Assembly (NCBI GenBank): GCA_047495785.1
Contig: JBLDXI010000020.1
Coordinates: 1,798,001 to 1,862,000 of the forward strand
Reading direction: 5' to 3'
DNA length: 64,000 nt
Source of the DNA: Lepidodermella squamata
Lineage: Eukaryota > Gastrotricha
The notes beneath the pieces are model-generated. The model was given only the letters and a program-made list of their open reading frames with translations. It searched no databases and was not told where the DNA came from. Positions 51,642 to 63,222 of this stretch are shown piece by piece (position 1 is the stretch's first letter; every line of letters starts with the position of its first letter). The position numbers and the translations under genes were made by a program.

Positions 51642-53104
51642 CTACTTGTTGTTACTTGTCTCATTGAGAACGCTCATCAGTTCGCACCAAGTGCGGCTAT
51701 GTGAAGCAAGATCTGGTCGCGCTTGAGATATGCGACGCATGAATAAGCCGTTTCGAATGGACAAGTCGGCCAAGCACGACCGTAATCGATATAATACTTT
51801 CATCTACGTCATGGAGAAGTGTCAATAAAGAAAATGACAAAAACAGGGTTGATCGAATCTCACCCGGTTTTCCGCTATTATGTTACATCTAGGCTGTATA
51901 GCTGCCAAGGCGAGTTCCAGCGTTTCTAACAGGTTACGAGTGACACCAGGATTTTCCAGAGCATTACTTTCACACCCTAATACAAAGCAAAAAGATTCTT
52001 TGAACCACAACTCGTTCTATGCAAAAAGAGTTACCTGAATAGAAAAAGGATGCCGCTAGCAGTGCTGATTCCTCCCGAGATAGCCTGATTTCACACAGTT
52101 CTGAAGTCGCTCTGTCGACTTCATTCACTATCTCCTATGTAAAATAGCATAAATTATAAATTTGATATTAAAAGCATTTTCAAGCAACCATTTCCAGTTG
52201 AGGGAAGTGGCTGACAAGCTTCGACGTGTTCTCTAGGCTCGCTCTCAAACTAGGAGTTGGTTGTTGTGATCGCCAAACCAAAGCAATCGGCAGGAATGAA
52301 CTTCCAAACAGCTTGCAGCGATCTGATAACGGAATGTCCGTGAAACCTAAGCACAACAGCGGAAGTGAACAAATGAATACGAAAATTTCTATCCGACCTG
52401 GCAGATTTTTAATGAAACCAGTGCAACAAACAACGAAATGCGAAAGACTTTCCATGGCGCCTTTCCAGCTCATCGAACCATTATCTGCTGCAAGAGTTCG
52501 CATTTCGATAGCATATTGTAGCTGTAAACTAAATGTTTGGAAAATTACATTGGGAACCGCTTATAGAAACCTACGAGGAACACACGATCGAATTCTTTGT
52601 GCGCAGCAGTGACTGCGTGCAACATTCTTTCGGCGTTGATTGCCGTGAAATCGCGAGGTATGATTGCTATCTCAGCTGGGCTTCCAACACTCGAGTTGCA
52701 TGACGAAGATGGCGCAACGTCTGAAAGAGATGCATTTTTTCGGACCTTGATCAGAACATGAGTCTCCTACCCTCGATTTTAGGTGTGTATCTCTCAATTC
52801 GTCCATTTTTCCCAAAACGCATGCCCACAGAAAAACAGGCATGCAAGCGGCAGGCGAGGCAGCCTTTCTGGGCAAGGAATGAATTTCGGCTAATATCGCA
52901 TTGGCCATTTTGTCCTTGACACATAACAGTTGCGATTTTGCCGTGATGTCTCGTGAAGAATTTTTTGCATGCTTCGCAAACGTGTGCACCATACCGAGTT
53001 CTTCCGTCAGTTTCCGAACTGCAAACCTGTTATAAATTGTACGCTTGTAGTACGAGCACGACTAGACGATCATCGCAAACCTGACATGTCATTGATCCGT
53101 TCAT
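51642..53104 (-). CDS. nuclear receptor C (divergent, two zinc fingers plus LBD)
   Basis: Seven exons (53081-53104, 53026-52771, 52720-52575, 52521-52189, 52134-52035, 51976-51864, 51803-51642), 377 residues. The first finger runs CQVCSSETDGRTRYGAHVCE-AC with P-box CEACKKFF, then CQGQNGQCDISRNSFLAQKG-CLACRLHACFSVGM. The LBD contains FIKNLPGRIEIF, FTDIPLSDRCKLFGSSFLPI and LSREESALLAASFFYSG. The tiny first exon (24 nt) ends inside the first finger, as in receptor B. Residue His replaces Lys in the usual CRLxKC step (CRLHAC). Same strand and layout as its neighbours. Confidence 0.88.
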
Positions 53105-53792
53105 TTCTCAGAGTCTTTTTACAACTGAATCTCACTTCTGCTTTCACGGTCGGAACAAATAGGCGATGACATGTTCTCATTTACATTCATTGATTTGTCA
53201 CTCTCTTTTCCTGATTTTCTGAACTCCATCAAGTATATCACTAACTGCGCTGCCATTCAAATTAGAGCGCGTGAAATGGGGCCATCAGCCAAGTAGTCGC
53301 GCGCTCGCTTGTGAAAAATAGCACATAGGATTTGTACTGTTTGACCCACAGTTGAAAATTGACGCAGCATTTCGCTTTTTTAACGCATGGTTTGCGGTCA
53401 CAGGTTCGATTCTCAGCGGCCACAACATTTTCAATGCTCGGATTATTTTAGAGCGCGATGAGGAAGTTGTGAATCCGTCAAAAAGGGAATTACGGCCTGG
53501 AATAGATATTTTTTCCGTTGTTTTACCGGCGAAAATATGTCAAGGTTGAGGATTTTAAAATTCTTCAGATCCCCTTTCAACAAAGTAGCCATTTATTAAA
53601 AATTAGCATGGGTGCAGCCATATTACATACTTCAAGCAACCGGATAGAATTCTATTACTATGCGGATTCTGGAACCTCAAGCCTCATACATTCGAACGCG
53701 GTTATCTCAATTATGCTATGGATCCTCGAACAACACCTGACCGTATCCTAAACTAGACAGCAAGACAAGACTATTTAGTCTAGGAAAACCTG
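53105..53792. other. intergenic, no gene seen
   Basis: No supportable gene. A ggttcgattctc string near 53400 resembles that at 3363 but is not part of a tRNA fold. Confidence 0.4.
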
Positions 53793-54624
53793 CTAAGCAA
53801 AGTATATCTTTAGAAGCTTCTCGGCAGAGTCAGCATATTCTACAGGAGCTTGGCATAATAATTGCGTGATAATAAGACTCCAGTTAAGCTGGACCGAATC
53901 AAGTTCAGCCATAATTGAGCTGCGGAGTACATTTTCGGAATTTTCGCAATGGAAAGCATTGCCGTGGCACAAATCAGCGGTATACCGACTCAAGCCTGAT
54001 GAATACCAATTGATAGGAATGTTGCACGATCATTACAATCAAAGTCTTACTTTTGTAAACGAAGAAAGCGGCAAATGACGCCATTTCCTGTCTTGAAAAA
54101 TTTGCCATCAACAAATTTTGCGACAGTGATCGAAGGCAAACATTGAATTCATTTGCGACTTGACTACTGCGAACTTGAAAACATGTGATGAAGCCTCGGC
54201 CACTAAGAGTGTTCGCGATGACCAACGCTTTCAATCCGCCGTAACAACAACGCAACAAAAGTTTGTCAGGGATTTCATTTGGTATGCCTGGTAAGAACTT
54301 GACTTTAATATGTTACATCGAAGTATGCTGTGGTCAACCTGGCAATTTTCGGAGATAATGCAGAATAATGGAGCTTGTTGTTTCAAATTCGATCGAAATC
54401 AAAAGAAACATGAAAGAGTTGGATGTAATAGGAACTTGATTTGGAAACAAAGGAATCTGAAATTCAAATAGTTTGAACGATAGGCTAAAAATTCAGGTAC
54501 ATACATGCTGAAATCTGGTAACTAGTTCAAGGAAAGCTGAAGATAAAGATTCGGTGAACTGTAGGCTGTTTTTAAGCTGGTTACTGATTTCGCTATTCAT
54601 AATTTTGCTAAGGTGCTGCGGCAT
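53793..54624 (-). CDS. nuclear-receptor-like, ligand-binding domain only (receptor E)
   Basis: Four exons (54505-54624, 54339-54456, 54051-54287, 53793-53995) give 225 residues with all phases consistent. HYLRKLPGIPNEIPDKLLLR aligns with FIKNLPG…TDIPLSDRCKLF of receptor C and the matching part of D. FSRQEMASFAAFFVYK aligns with the LSREESALLAASFFYS helix. No DNA-binding domain precedes it: an overlapping frame just upstream reads QRCNKCRSTLAKL, a possible remnant of the second finger lacking its last Cys. The start ATG at 54624 is the first in frame. It may act as a DNA-binding-free co-regulator, or it may be a decaying receptor. Confidence 0.6.
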
Positions 54625-55551
54625 TTGTTGCACCGCTGTTTGGCTATTTCAGTTGAACCAGTCTCCAGTTTTAATGTCAGATCAGAAAACGATTAAAAAC
54701 CTCAGTAAGTTGATTTACCCTATTACGGTGTGTTACGCTAATTTACCGCAAATGTTGAAATAGCAGCCCGGGTTTATGAAAGGTGCCGCTCAACGACTGG
54801 GCCCGATTTGGTCGATGATAGAAAATTGTCCTTACCCAATTACGATACGTCCCTAAAGGGTTGTGTGTAACTTATGTACTGATGTTATTCGAAACCTGAC
54901 ATAATTGTGTCAATTTCGAGATAATCTTAATGATGACATGCCGTAATAACGCCTACTTGGACAAAGCCATCTTTCCCGACAAAAAATGCTGCAATTCAAA
55001 CCAATGGTGGGCTAGGGCAAATTGTCCTGAAAATAAGAGAACGTAGCTTATTTTTGAAACTATTCGACATTTATGCACTATTTATATTCGACAGCGGCCC
55101 CATAGGATTCAAGCGAGATGCACTGCTTGAAATCCTATGCCGCAAAGATTGAAGGTTAGGAAAAGCTGATGAAAAAAATAGTTGACTGTTGATTATTCCA
55201 AAGATCCCTTAAAAGGACTGCCCCACGCCCCAAATGAAATCCGATGACAAACTATTTATGATTTTTCCGAAATCCAAGTTTACTCCAAAGACCTCAGTGT
55301 TTATGCAAATCGAAAGCTGACGAAACAGTCTGCAATTCCTTACTTTCAACTTTCACTTCCAGCGAAGTACAAGTGGTCCAAGGTTAATCTGTCCACAAGC
55401 ATTACGTAACCCCAATGATTCCTTTTATATCAATACATAACTATGATTATGTTTGAAATCTTTTATTAATAAAAATACTCTCATTGTTAGGTCTCAAGGT
55501 CTCAAGAGTCGGAATTCCCAGTTGAATTTCGAAGTTGAATTTCGCGATGTA
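54625..55551. other. intergenic; holds a possible finger remnant and a hairpin
   Basis: Apart from the finger-like remnant close to 54640 and the hairpin at 55101-55139 (stem cataggatt-caagc with one bulge), I see no feature. Confidence 0.4.
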
Positions 55552-57026
55552 TTACTTCGCGCCGTCGTCAATCTTGTTCTCGGCCAGCATTGCAATCATT
55601 TCTGAGTATGCTTGATTTGAGAAAACTAAATCAGGCCGAGTTGCTTGGAATTGCGTGACCAGATCCCCATGATTTGCAGCCATAATTCGCAACATGGAAA
55701 ATATTCCATAAAACCTTTCGCACTACAAATTAGGTTAGAGAAATATAAATGAATATTTTCTTGAGCTCTCACTCGATCCTGGCACATCAATGGATTCTTT
55801 GCCAAGTAAGCTTTCAACGCAAAGTCGATGAATGCTGTCCTTTCTTGAATTTTCGCTTCTGTATCAAGAATTTTGGCATTGAAGCTACCTGCAAGAAATG
55901 AATATATAGCTATGATTCAGTGAACTTTGACTCACTACCGCGATAGAATAACAAAGCTTGAAGCAGAGCAGATTCAGCGGGGGAAGGTTGCCATAATCGA
56001 ATCGCTCTCTCCACTTCGTCAATTTGCGAAGCCGTCACCTTTTAGATCGAAAAATCAAGGCCAATTATAGGAAAACCTAGAAAATTCGCTGAATAACCTG
56101 ATAAATTGGAAAATGATGCAGAAATTCACACCGATTGTAGTCATTCATTCCCCATAAGGGCTTCCCATAAGTACACAACTGAGACACTGCAATTGGGATT
56201 ATCGATTTTCCGAATAACTGACATCGATCTGATGCAGACATCTCCGAATAACCTAGATTCAGATTACTTTTGGGCATGATTTTTATTGAATTAGACAACA
56301 AACCTGGCAGATCCTTGATGAAGTACGAGCAAGCCCTTGACATCTGCGTAAAATTGTTCATAGCTCGCAGCCAAACTAGCCTGCTGCTATCAAGCGGAAG
56401 CGGTGAGTTTGATAGTGACAATGGGAGCTTAAATTCCAAGTCACGGCAAATGATAACAGAAAACCGCAAATTCTCACATATTGAAGATCTGCCAAAGATG
56501 CTTGCGCGCCGACTGAAGACCGAATCATCATCTCGGCATTGGTGGCTATCACATCCGGTGGATCATATAACAATTGAGCTGGTGACATGGATGGTGAAGT
56601 TTCTTCCATTTTAATCTCAGGATCAGCTTTAACTTGCTGATTGATCGCTCTTCGAGTTTCTCCTGCCATTATATTCATAATGCTTAAACTTGATTCCAAC
56701 CAACTCAGATGGAACATACCTCTCACTCTCATTCCTGCCGCATAACATTTCGCCAATCGGCACTTTGAACATGGTGGATATCCCCAATGGTAAATAATCT
56801 GGCAATTGTTCGTGCCGGTTTTACACTGCACGGAGCCTGTCAACAATCGATTCCTCAGAAAGAATTTCTGAAAAATCATGTAAATTTTTCTTACAATAGA
56901 TTCATATTTTGTTACCTTGCAAGCTTCGCAGGCGTATACTCCACATCGTATGCTGGACGTTGGCTTGGCGCAGACAGTGCATGGAGTTTCGCGTGGAAGG
57001 GCGCGTGCCTCGAGCGGATAAATCAT
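55552..57026 (-). CDS. nuclear receptor D (divergent, two zinc fingers plus LBD)
   Basis: Seven exons (56916-57026, 56720-56867, 56478-56662, 56098-56427, 55939-56038, 55773-55888, 55552-55722), 386 residues, all junctions in frame. The first finger is CTVCAKPTSSIRCGVYACEA followed by CKKFFLRN. The second is CKTGTNNCQIIYHWGYPPCS then KCRLAKCYAAGMRV, with a near-normal 10-residue loop. The hinge is acidic (PEIKMEETSPSMSP). The LBD has FIKDLPGLLSNSIKIMPKSN, SEMSASDRCQLFGKSIIPIA and PAESALLQALLFYRG. Introns interrupt the domain at positions matching receptors B and C. It is the least altered DNA-binding domain of the group. Confidence 0.9.
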
Positions 57027-58260
57027 GGCCTAAACTTTGATTGAAAAGCGACAAATAGAGTTCGCTGGCTAATTTCGGACTCTACTAATCAGAGGAATAA
57101 AAGAGGTGCAAATAAAGGCTGCAGTATTCCTATTGAAGTGTGATTGATTAGAGGAGAATTAATCTTGACTGTCTAGCGGAAAGTAATTTACGTCATCAAA
57201 ATTGTACCGATTTCTATGAAAAGGCCCTCAATCGCTTCTAATGAAGTGCTTCTAGAAAACAACACTACTAACTCTGATATGATAATTGGGCAGACCGTCA
57301 TAACAGAAAATACCTAAAGCAGCAAACGCGACATAACAGCAGAAACCCGTTTCATCTTTCACATAGTAGGTAGTAGGTTTTCGTCGTTTTGTCGCATTCG
57401 CTGTTCTGCGAAGTTGCTGTTTTGTCGTCGTACCGATAATTGAACGTTTCGCCTATCAGTATTCTGATCGAACTTCATTATAGTGAAAAATTTCGGATAG
57501 CAGTTGACTTTAGCCAACTAAGCCGATTTCCAAATTAAATTTATTTTCCACCTGTAGCAGTAAGACACCTTCAAAAGCTGGTTTCCTCCTGGGTCTTCGG
57601 CGATTGAACAGAACTAACAGATGAACAGGGAGCAGGCATCTTCAGATCTGGTATTCCAGCCTCTTCTGTCCCACCCAAATGAAAGGAGATGACATGCTGT
57701 CGGCAGCGTCATCGGTGCCCATATTGCAAGCCGAAAATCCGCAACGACTGTCACGTTTATTTTTAATTGTTTATTAAATATATTATATTAAATAATAATA
57801 TTGTTAATCGGAATACAATGAAAATATTAAATAGCAACCCCTTCAACGTTCAACGTTGCTAGGGGGCTCGGATGCGGTTTTTTCCCTAAAGCGGCAGCTG
57901 CTTCTAACCACTTGACGTCGTTATTCGCGCCAATCTGAATATCCCTGTATTGTGACTGCTGATAGCATTGCTTTCGCTTTGCTTAAGGAATGACTAATTA
58001 TGTTGATATACCTCGCCCTGCTGTTACGCTAGTTTCGCCAGTTCAGAGTTAGTTCTGCCATGAAGCATTTTCTTATCGGATGGTTGCTTATAGGTGTTAC
58101 AAATTAATCACAGATCAAAGTTAATCACAGAACCATACATGATGCATTTCAAGCGGGCATGATGTGTTTACCTCTTTGTTTCAACTTTTTAAATGTATCT
58201 CTAGATTTTTACTTGATGTCAAATCACAGTCTTGGGTCGGCAGGTTTGTTGAAGAAGTTA
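57027..58260. other. intergenic with a short inverted-repeat block
   Basis: No gene seen. At about 57290-57445 the words gcgacataacagcag (57328-57342) and their complement (tttgtcgcattcgctgtt, about 57388-57405, and ctgttttgtcg, 57427-57437) are arranged as inverted arms, resembling the word arrays of the 47689 element. Confidence 0.45.
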
Positions 58261-60925
58261 ATGCTTCCAACTGCAACTACTGACGATGCAAGTACCCCTC
58301 GTGTTCTTGGAGGTTTCCTTCGATTTCTTTGAAAAAAACTGTGAGTCTCCTTCCTATATTATTTTTCAGTCCTCAATGGTGCCTCTGCGATTCGGAGATC
58401 TCCTATGTTGCCTCTTTCGCCTTTGGTTTTGTCTATTGTCTCTACTCCGAAAGCTGTATTGTCGCCGTATATCGGTATTCTTGCCATCGATAAAAAAATA
58501 GTTGCAATTTACAACTTTATTTCTTACTGGTATTAGCAAACTCTGCTAGTTCAGTTTTGACTGCAGTCACACCGTCTAGAATCGCCCCCAAGCGGTCGTT
58601 AGGCGCAGAAGCTGCTCCTCCTATTGGGCTAACACCGGCTAAAACCGTCCCCAAGCGATTGCTAGAGGGGAAAGCTTTGGAAGACTACAAAACAATCCGT
58701 TCATTAGGTGAGCATTTTATCTATTATGCCAGAATTTCCCTAATAATTGATTCTCAGAAGCTCAACTTGCTGCTACCAAGAGCAATCTTGACGAATGTCG
58801 CCGTGAGAGGGACATTTTTAAGACTTTTGTACCTCAAGGATTGGCCCTCAACGTCAAGGAACAAAATCCATTAGCTTTATTGAGTCGCCAAAAACGATGC
58901 GATCGGCACAAAGGGCAGCTAATCAAGCCCTTGAATGCGCTGTTCGGGAGACTATCGAGCTTCGGTAGTTTCTATCCTGTCACCTCCCTGTCTGTACAAG
59001 TTAGTTTTTTTAATTATCGCTCAGAATTCATCTACACCTCACTCGTTGTCTAGGTGAACTTTAGCCATGGTGTTGCTGCAAAGAAAATTTGGGTTGGTGA
59101 CGATGAGGCTAGGAAAACAGCCCTTAGAAGGTAAGGTTTAAACTATTGCTAGCAATTAGTAGCAACTGATGACTTGTTTTAATCTAGTCTCGTGCGAGAT
59201 TACTCCACGAAGTATTGGTCCATGAGGACGGTGTTTAAAATACTAAAAACCTCAACATATCAAATAACTCAGCGCGAATTCGAACAAGAAAAGAAAATCC
59301 TAGCAAACATCCTGCCCATCCAGGTTGTTGTCGTTCCAGAGGGTAAAGACGTGACCAGTGCTGCTTTCGTGCTTCCTAGTCGTCAGATACCTTACCTTTT
59401 TCGCAATGGAATCGTTCCGAAGCCCATGGCTCCAACTGTCAACATCCGTATTCAAGGCAAATACATTTTAAACTGAAATTTCCAATATTTAATTTTTATT
59501 TCTTTTCTAGGCGATGGTACGATTTTCCGGACGGGCAAATTTCCTCATTACCGACTCAATTACGGCTTTTTTCATCAGAAAGTCGCCGTCTCAACTGTAA
59601 CCGAATACACTGCGGGCGTGTTTTTTGGCAAGGAATCGCGAGAAAACCTGGAATATTTATTGCCAGTATTCGATGATTTTAACGAGCTGAAAGTTACAGG
59701 CCTCACACTTGATGATGGTGTCAAATTAGATGTTACACTGTAAGTTGCCTCAGGCTTTTTCCAGAAGTCATTTATTTCAATATTCTTTAAATATAGTTCC
59801 ATTTGCGCTGATCTACCGGCTATTGGCAAGCTGGTTGGAACTAGCCACACCGACGCGCTTGGCTGCCCATGTTGCGTCTTCAATTTTGTTGACGACGCAA
59901 AGCCTTTGAATGTTCTCATCGACGAAAACGATCGCAAGCCGAAGCGCGATCTGCCTTCCAGCCTCGTTAAAATCGACGCTGACGACATTTACTGGTGCTC
60001 TCTTCACTGTGCCTTGCGTATCGCGTTCCTTGTTCTTCGAGCGGTAAGATCGTCATATCTATTCTCATTGCTTTTAATATATTTTATTTTTTTTTTATAG
60101 TTTTTTCTGTTTATGAAGGAGTCCGTGGTGGATTATGAGCTACGCATCTCCCAACTCGTCCAAAGTTACGACCGAAAGGCAGTTGTCAGCTTTGAAAAGA
60201 GCGAGGTGAAAATCAGCAACATGAATCACCACACGCTTTTCAAGCTGCTATTCGATGCTGACGAACTGTGGTCGCCGATGTCGGTCTGCAGGGGTGGTTG
60301 GGAAGTCGATTACGTCCTGAAGCAGCATCGCGGCTCGAAACCATTTAGCGACTTCCTCGCGCAAAAGCAGATTTCCGCCAAGTCTCTCACTCGCAAGGAG
60401 CTTGCTAGCGCAGCCGTTGACCACGGCTTTTTGGTCGAAGGGTCCCCGATTCAGGCCAAGTTGGTCCAGTTCGCTGAAGCCAAGAAGCTCTACAAAAAGC
60501 TATTCGCTCTAATTCGCTGTAAAGATCAGTCTATTCCGATTCCCGATTCCGACGCTGATTTTCACGCTTTCGCGAACCTCGTCCGTCGGCTTTCGGGATG
60601 CTATACCCCCTACCTTCACATATTTCAATTCCACACTTGGGATAGACTTGAACGTCTTCGCCTCGCTGGAACCTATCTTGCCGCCATTTCAGGTGAAAAT
60701 GTCGAAATCCTGCACAAGATCGGGAAAGAACAGCTTGCGCATCAAGTCTGTCTTATAGGCGGTCATGAGAGTCAGCAGATTATGGAATTGTGCAATGTCC
60801 GTTTGGCCTCGGATATTGGTGCGAATAATGCTTACATCGAATCTCAGCCAACTGTAGTTACATCAGCTGTCAACTTCAGCGATTCTAATGACTTCGAGCC
60901 ATTCGATTTCACGTGCGATTGTTGA
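58261..60925 (+). CDS. DDE-transposase-like protein, possibly domesticated
   Basis: Nine exons (58261-58312, 58370-58474, 58537-58707, 58758-58999, 59054-59130, 59188-59456, 59511-59739, 59797-60043, 60101-60925), 738 residues, all in frame. The Pro/Ala/Ser-rich N-terminus is followed by a coiled-coil-prone segment (EAQLAATKSNLDECRRERDI). Then come GDGTIFRTG (Asp near 306), ADLPAIGKLVG (Asp near 386) with GCPCCVF, SLHCALRIAFLVLR, and TPYLHIFQFHTWDRLERLRL with SGENVE (Glu near 663-666). The order GDG, DL…G…C-x2-C-like, LH-x2-LRI, YLHI and SG-x-x-VE recalls a widespread but poorly named family of transposase-derived proteins in cnidarians, fish and arthropods. No flanking TIRs were found, and the frame is intact. 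Confidence 0.75.
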
Positions 60926-62152
60926 TTTTTCTTATTTCAATACGACTAATATTCTGAGTATTAATCTGAGTCTTTCAATGGATGTTTTGCGTGGTTTTGT
61001 TGACTAAAAATGAGTATTCGTTCATTACTTTCATTTTTCGATGGCGATCTCGTTGTAGTTATAATTCGCAAAAAATCTTGTTTTCAATCTTGACTGAATG
61101 ATAATTATTTGTGGTCTTAGCTAGTCCCACTAATCGATAGGCAATATATTTGTTTAACGCCGCCTTAATAATTGCTTGTATTACTGATTAGAGGATACGT
61201 CTCTGAGAATACGTTTTTCAAATAGGAATAATTGTGGTTTCATATATTCATTTTGTATAAAATTGACTACGCCGCTTTTCAATCAACACTATGTATTAAT
61301 TCCTCTTTTCTTCGTGACTATTGATCGTTCCATATGTTGTTAACCCGTGCAAACCGACATCGGTGATCAGTTCATCATCATCGAATAGCTGTTTGAAAAG
61401 CGTGTGTTTTATTCTATTTTAATTATCACGTTCTGAGACGTCAACCGCCTTAATGATTTGGGGTCTTACCCAGTCCTACCGGTATTTCGATAATTCTCCA
61501 CCTTAAATAATTACAAAAATTATAATTATATTATTGGAAAAATCTATCCGGTGGAATGTCGGTTTTATGGCCATATAAAACCGCCTTGATATTGTTTAAT
61601 AATGTATATTTTCTTCTCTGAGTTCGTTTTTTATAACGAAATCTCGTGCTTGATTAATATGGCGAATTCATTATTTTATTATCATCGGCTGGTTTCATTG
61701 ATATACGCTTTCCGATTTTCGATGAATTCGTATTAATTTAGCTCGACTTTCGTTTTCAGCTATCTCAATATTTTTTGTGATATTATTCGATAATTTCAAA
61801 GTTTTACGCCGATAATGTATAGCGGTATACAAAGCCACCTTAATAATATTTATGAGCTCCTAATTGGAATTATCTCCTGATTTGCTATAAAATAGCATCC
61901 TCTCATTGAAACTCAGCTCTTTCTAAGCCGTTCTGTTATCTCTGCACCGACCTATTAATGGTATTGTTCGATCTTCCGAGCTAAAAATCTTCACTAATTT
62001 GCCATTCGGTAATAAATAAACAGGAAACAAATAAAAAGCATGCCATGCGTGTGTTTTATTACGTGTTAAAAATTGCGATTGTACAATATTGCGTTGAAGC
62101 AGCCATCATTCATTAGACAAAAAGCAACGAGAAAATCGGACAATTAAATGTA
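60926..62152. repeat. intergenic stretch with degenerate CCGCCTTAATAAT repeats
   Basis: No gene seen. The motif c[cg][ag]ccttaa[tu] followed by A+T recurs at 61161, 61445, 61498, 61581 (variant) and 61834. A longer similarity links 61110-61140 (ggtcttagctagtccca) and 61460-61485 (ggtcttacccagtccta). This suggests a decayed tandem array with a period of roughly 280-350 bp. Confidence 0.45.
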
Positions 62153-62590
62153 TCACTTCTTGAACAAGCGCTTAGGTTTCGGCGCTGGTTGTATTTTGCC
62201 CAGCCTCGAACAAAAGAGCCGAAATAAGATCCGGCGTTCCTGCTTGGCAGCACTGCTGTTGCGATCGTGATCGGGGTAAAGTCGGTATCGATTGCTCATA
62301 AGCACGCGAGGCTCGAGATCGAAATAGGCCGCCACCTCCTCGTCGGTTGTAGGTGTTGTAGGGTGGATACGATTATCAGGATGCTAAAATATAATATAAC
62401 ATAGAGCCAAATAACAAAAATGAAATTAGACTAAAATTACCTCTTCAGCGGTTTTGCTTGGCGTCGTCTTCTGACGATCAGCCACGATTCGGGGTTGTCG
62501 CCGTTGTTTCGGGGTACTGGGAGTAGCCTTAACTTTTCGCTCCATGATATCTACCTTACGACAGGGGCGCTTATGACTTGTTGATGACAT
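62153..62590 (-). CDS. small basic protein of unknown function
   Basis: Two exons, 62441-62590 and 62153-62383, 126 residues, with a GTAATT…TTTTAG intron. The N-terminal half is Ser/Thr/Pro/Lys-rich (ATPSTPKQRRQPRIV), the C-terminal half has DEEVAAYFDLEPRVLMSNRY and ERRILFRLFCSRLGKI, and the end is a basic KPKRLFKK. It has no signal peptide, so it is probably cytosolic or nuclear. I recognise no family. Exon phase is continuous, which supports a real gene. Confidence 0.55.
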
Positions 62591-62631
62591 GTTAAATAAA
62601 ATGAGGTTCTAAAATAAATAAAAAACAGATT

Positions 62632-63222
62632 TTAGAATCGAACTGAATTTATACGAATTATAGCCTTGCAAATGGCTTGCGGCGAGTTTTCAATAATAGG
62701 TTTTTTCATAGAAAACGAGACGTTATTTACAAGGCTAGTTCTAGTGTTTCTTTTCACGGCAAACAGCGAAACGGCAAAGTCGAAACGGCTGAAAATTTCG
62801 GCGAGATGTTCGGCCGATAGTTGAATGTAGCGCTTTTTCTCGCTACAAAATTCAAACATTTTACTCGATATCACATATTAGTCACTGTTTACCCACCTTT
62901 TAAAAATTTCCAGCTGAGCCAACTTACCTACGGGAAAAACGCAATGACGGGCTACGACCTTGAGCTGATTCAGCATTGGCTTAGCTGCATCGCGATTAAG
63001 CTGGGTTTCGAGTGCTAGAGCCACTTGGTTAGCCAGAAATAGCATTTCTTTTCGGCGATCAAAAACAGCAAAAGGATCGAACAGCTTGAGTTCAAGGACG
63101 CGTACTAGCCGCACTTGTTGCTGTTTCTTTAAGTAATCGTCGACGCGCCGAAATTCAGTCACGGCAGAGCCATAAATCACAGGCTTCTTCAAAGTTGCGC
63201 GCTCTCGCAAACAATAGGCCAT
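62632..63222 (-). CDS. small protein of unknown function, probably two exons
   Basis: Exon 1 starts at 63222 (MAYCLRERATLKKPVIYGSA) and includes VRLVRVLELKLFDPFAVFDR and ALETQLNRDAAKPMLNQLKV. Exon 2, ending at 62632, contains EKKRYIQLSAEHLAEIFSRF and NVSFSMKKPIIENSPQA. A frame-preserving junction needs a donor at GTTGGC near 62926 and the acceptor TTTTGTAG near 62850; a stronger-looking GTAAGT site nearby would shift frame. The two parts might instead be separate genes. No family recognised. The nearest neighbour is the 62153 gene in the same orientation. Confidence 0.45.

Noticed and set aside
52672-52992. 106-codon minus-strand frame across the receptor C finger region
   Set aside because: It is the wrong frame; the frame with CEACKKFF and CQGQNGQC is the coding one and splices correctly to the rest of the receptor.
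58286-58501. 71-codon hydrophobic plus-strand frame
   Set aside because: It overlaps exons 1-2 of the DDE-like gene in another frame; the spliced reading gives a continuous protein and explains the region.
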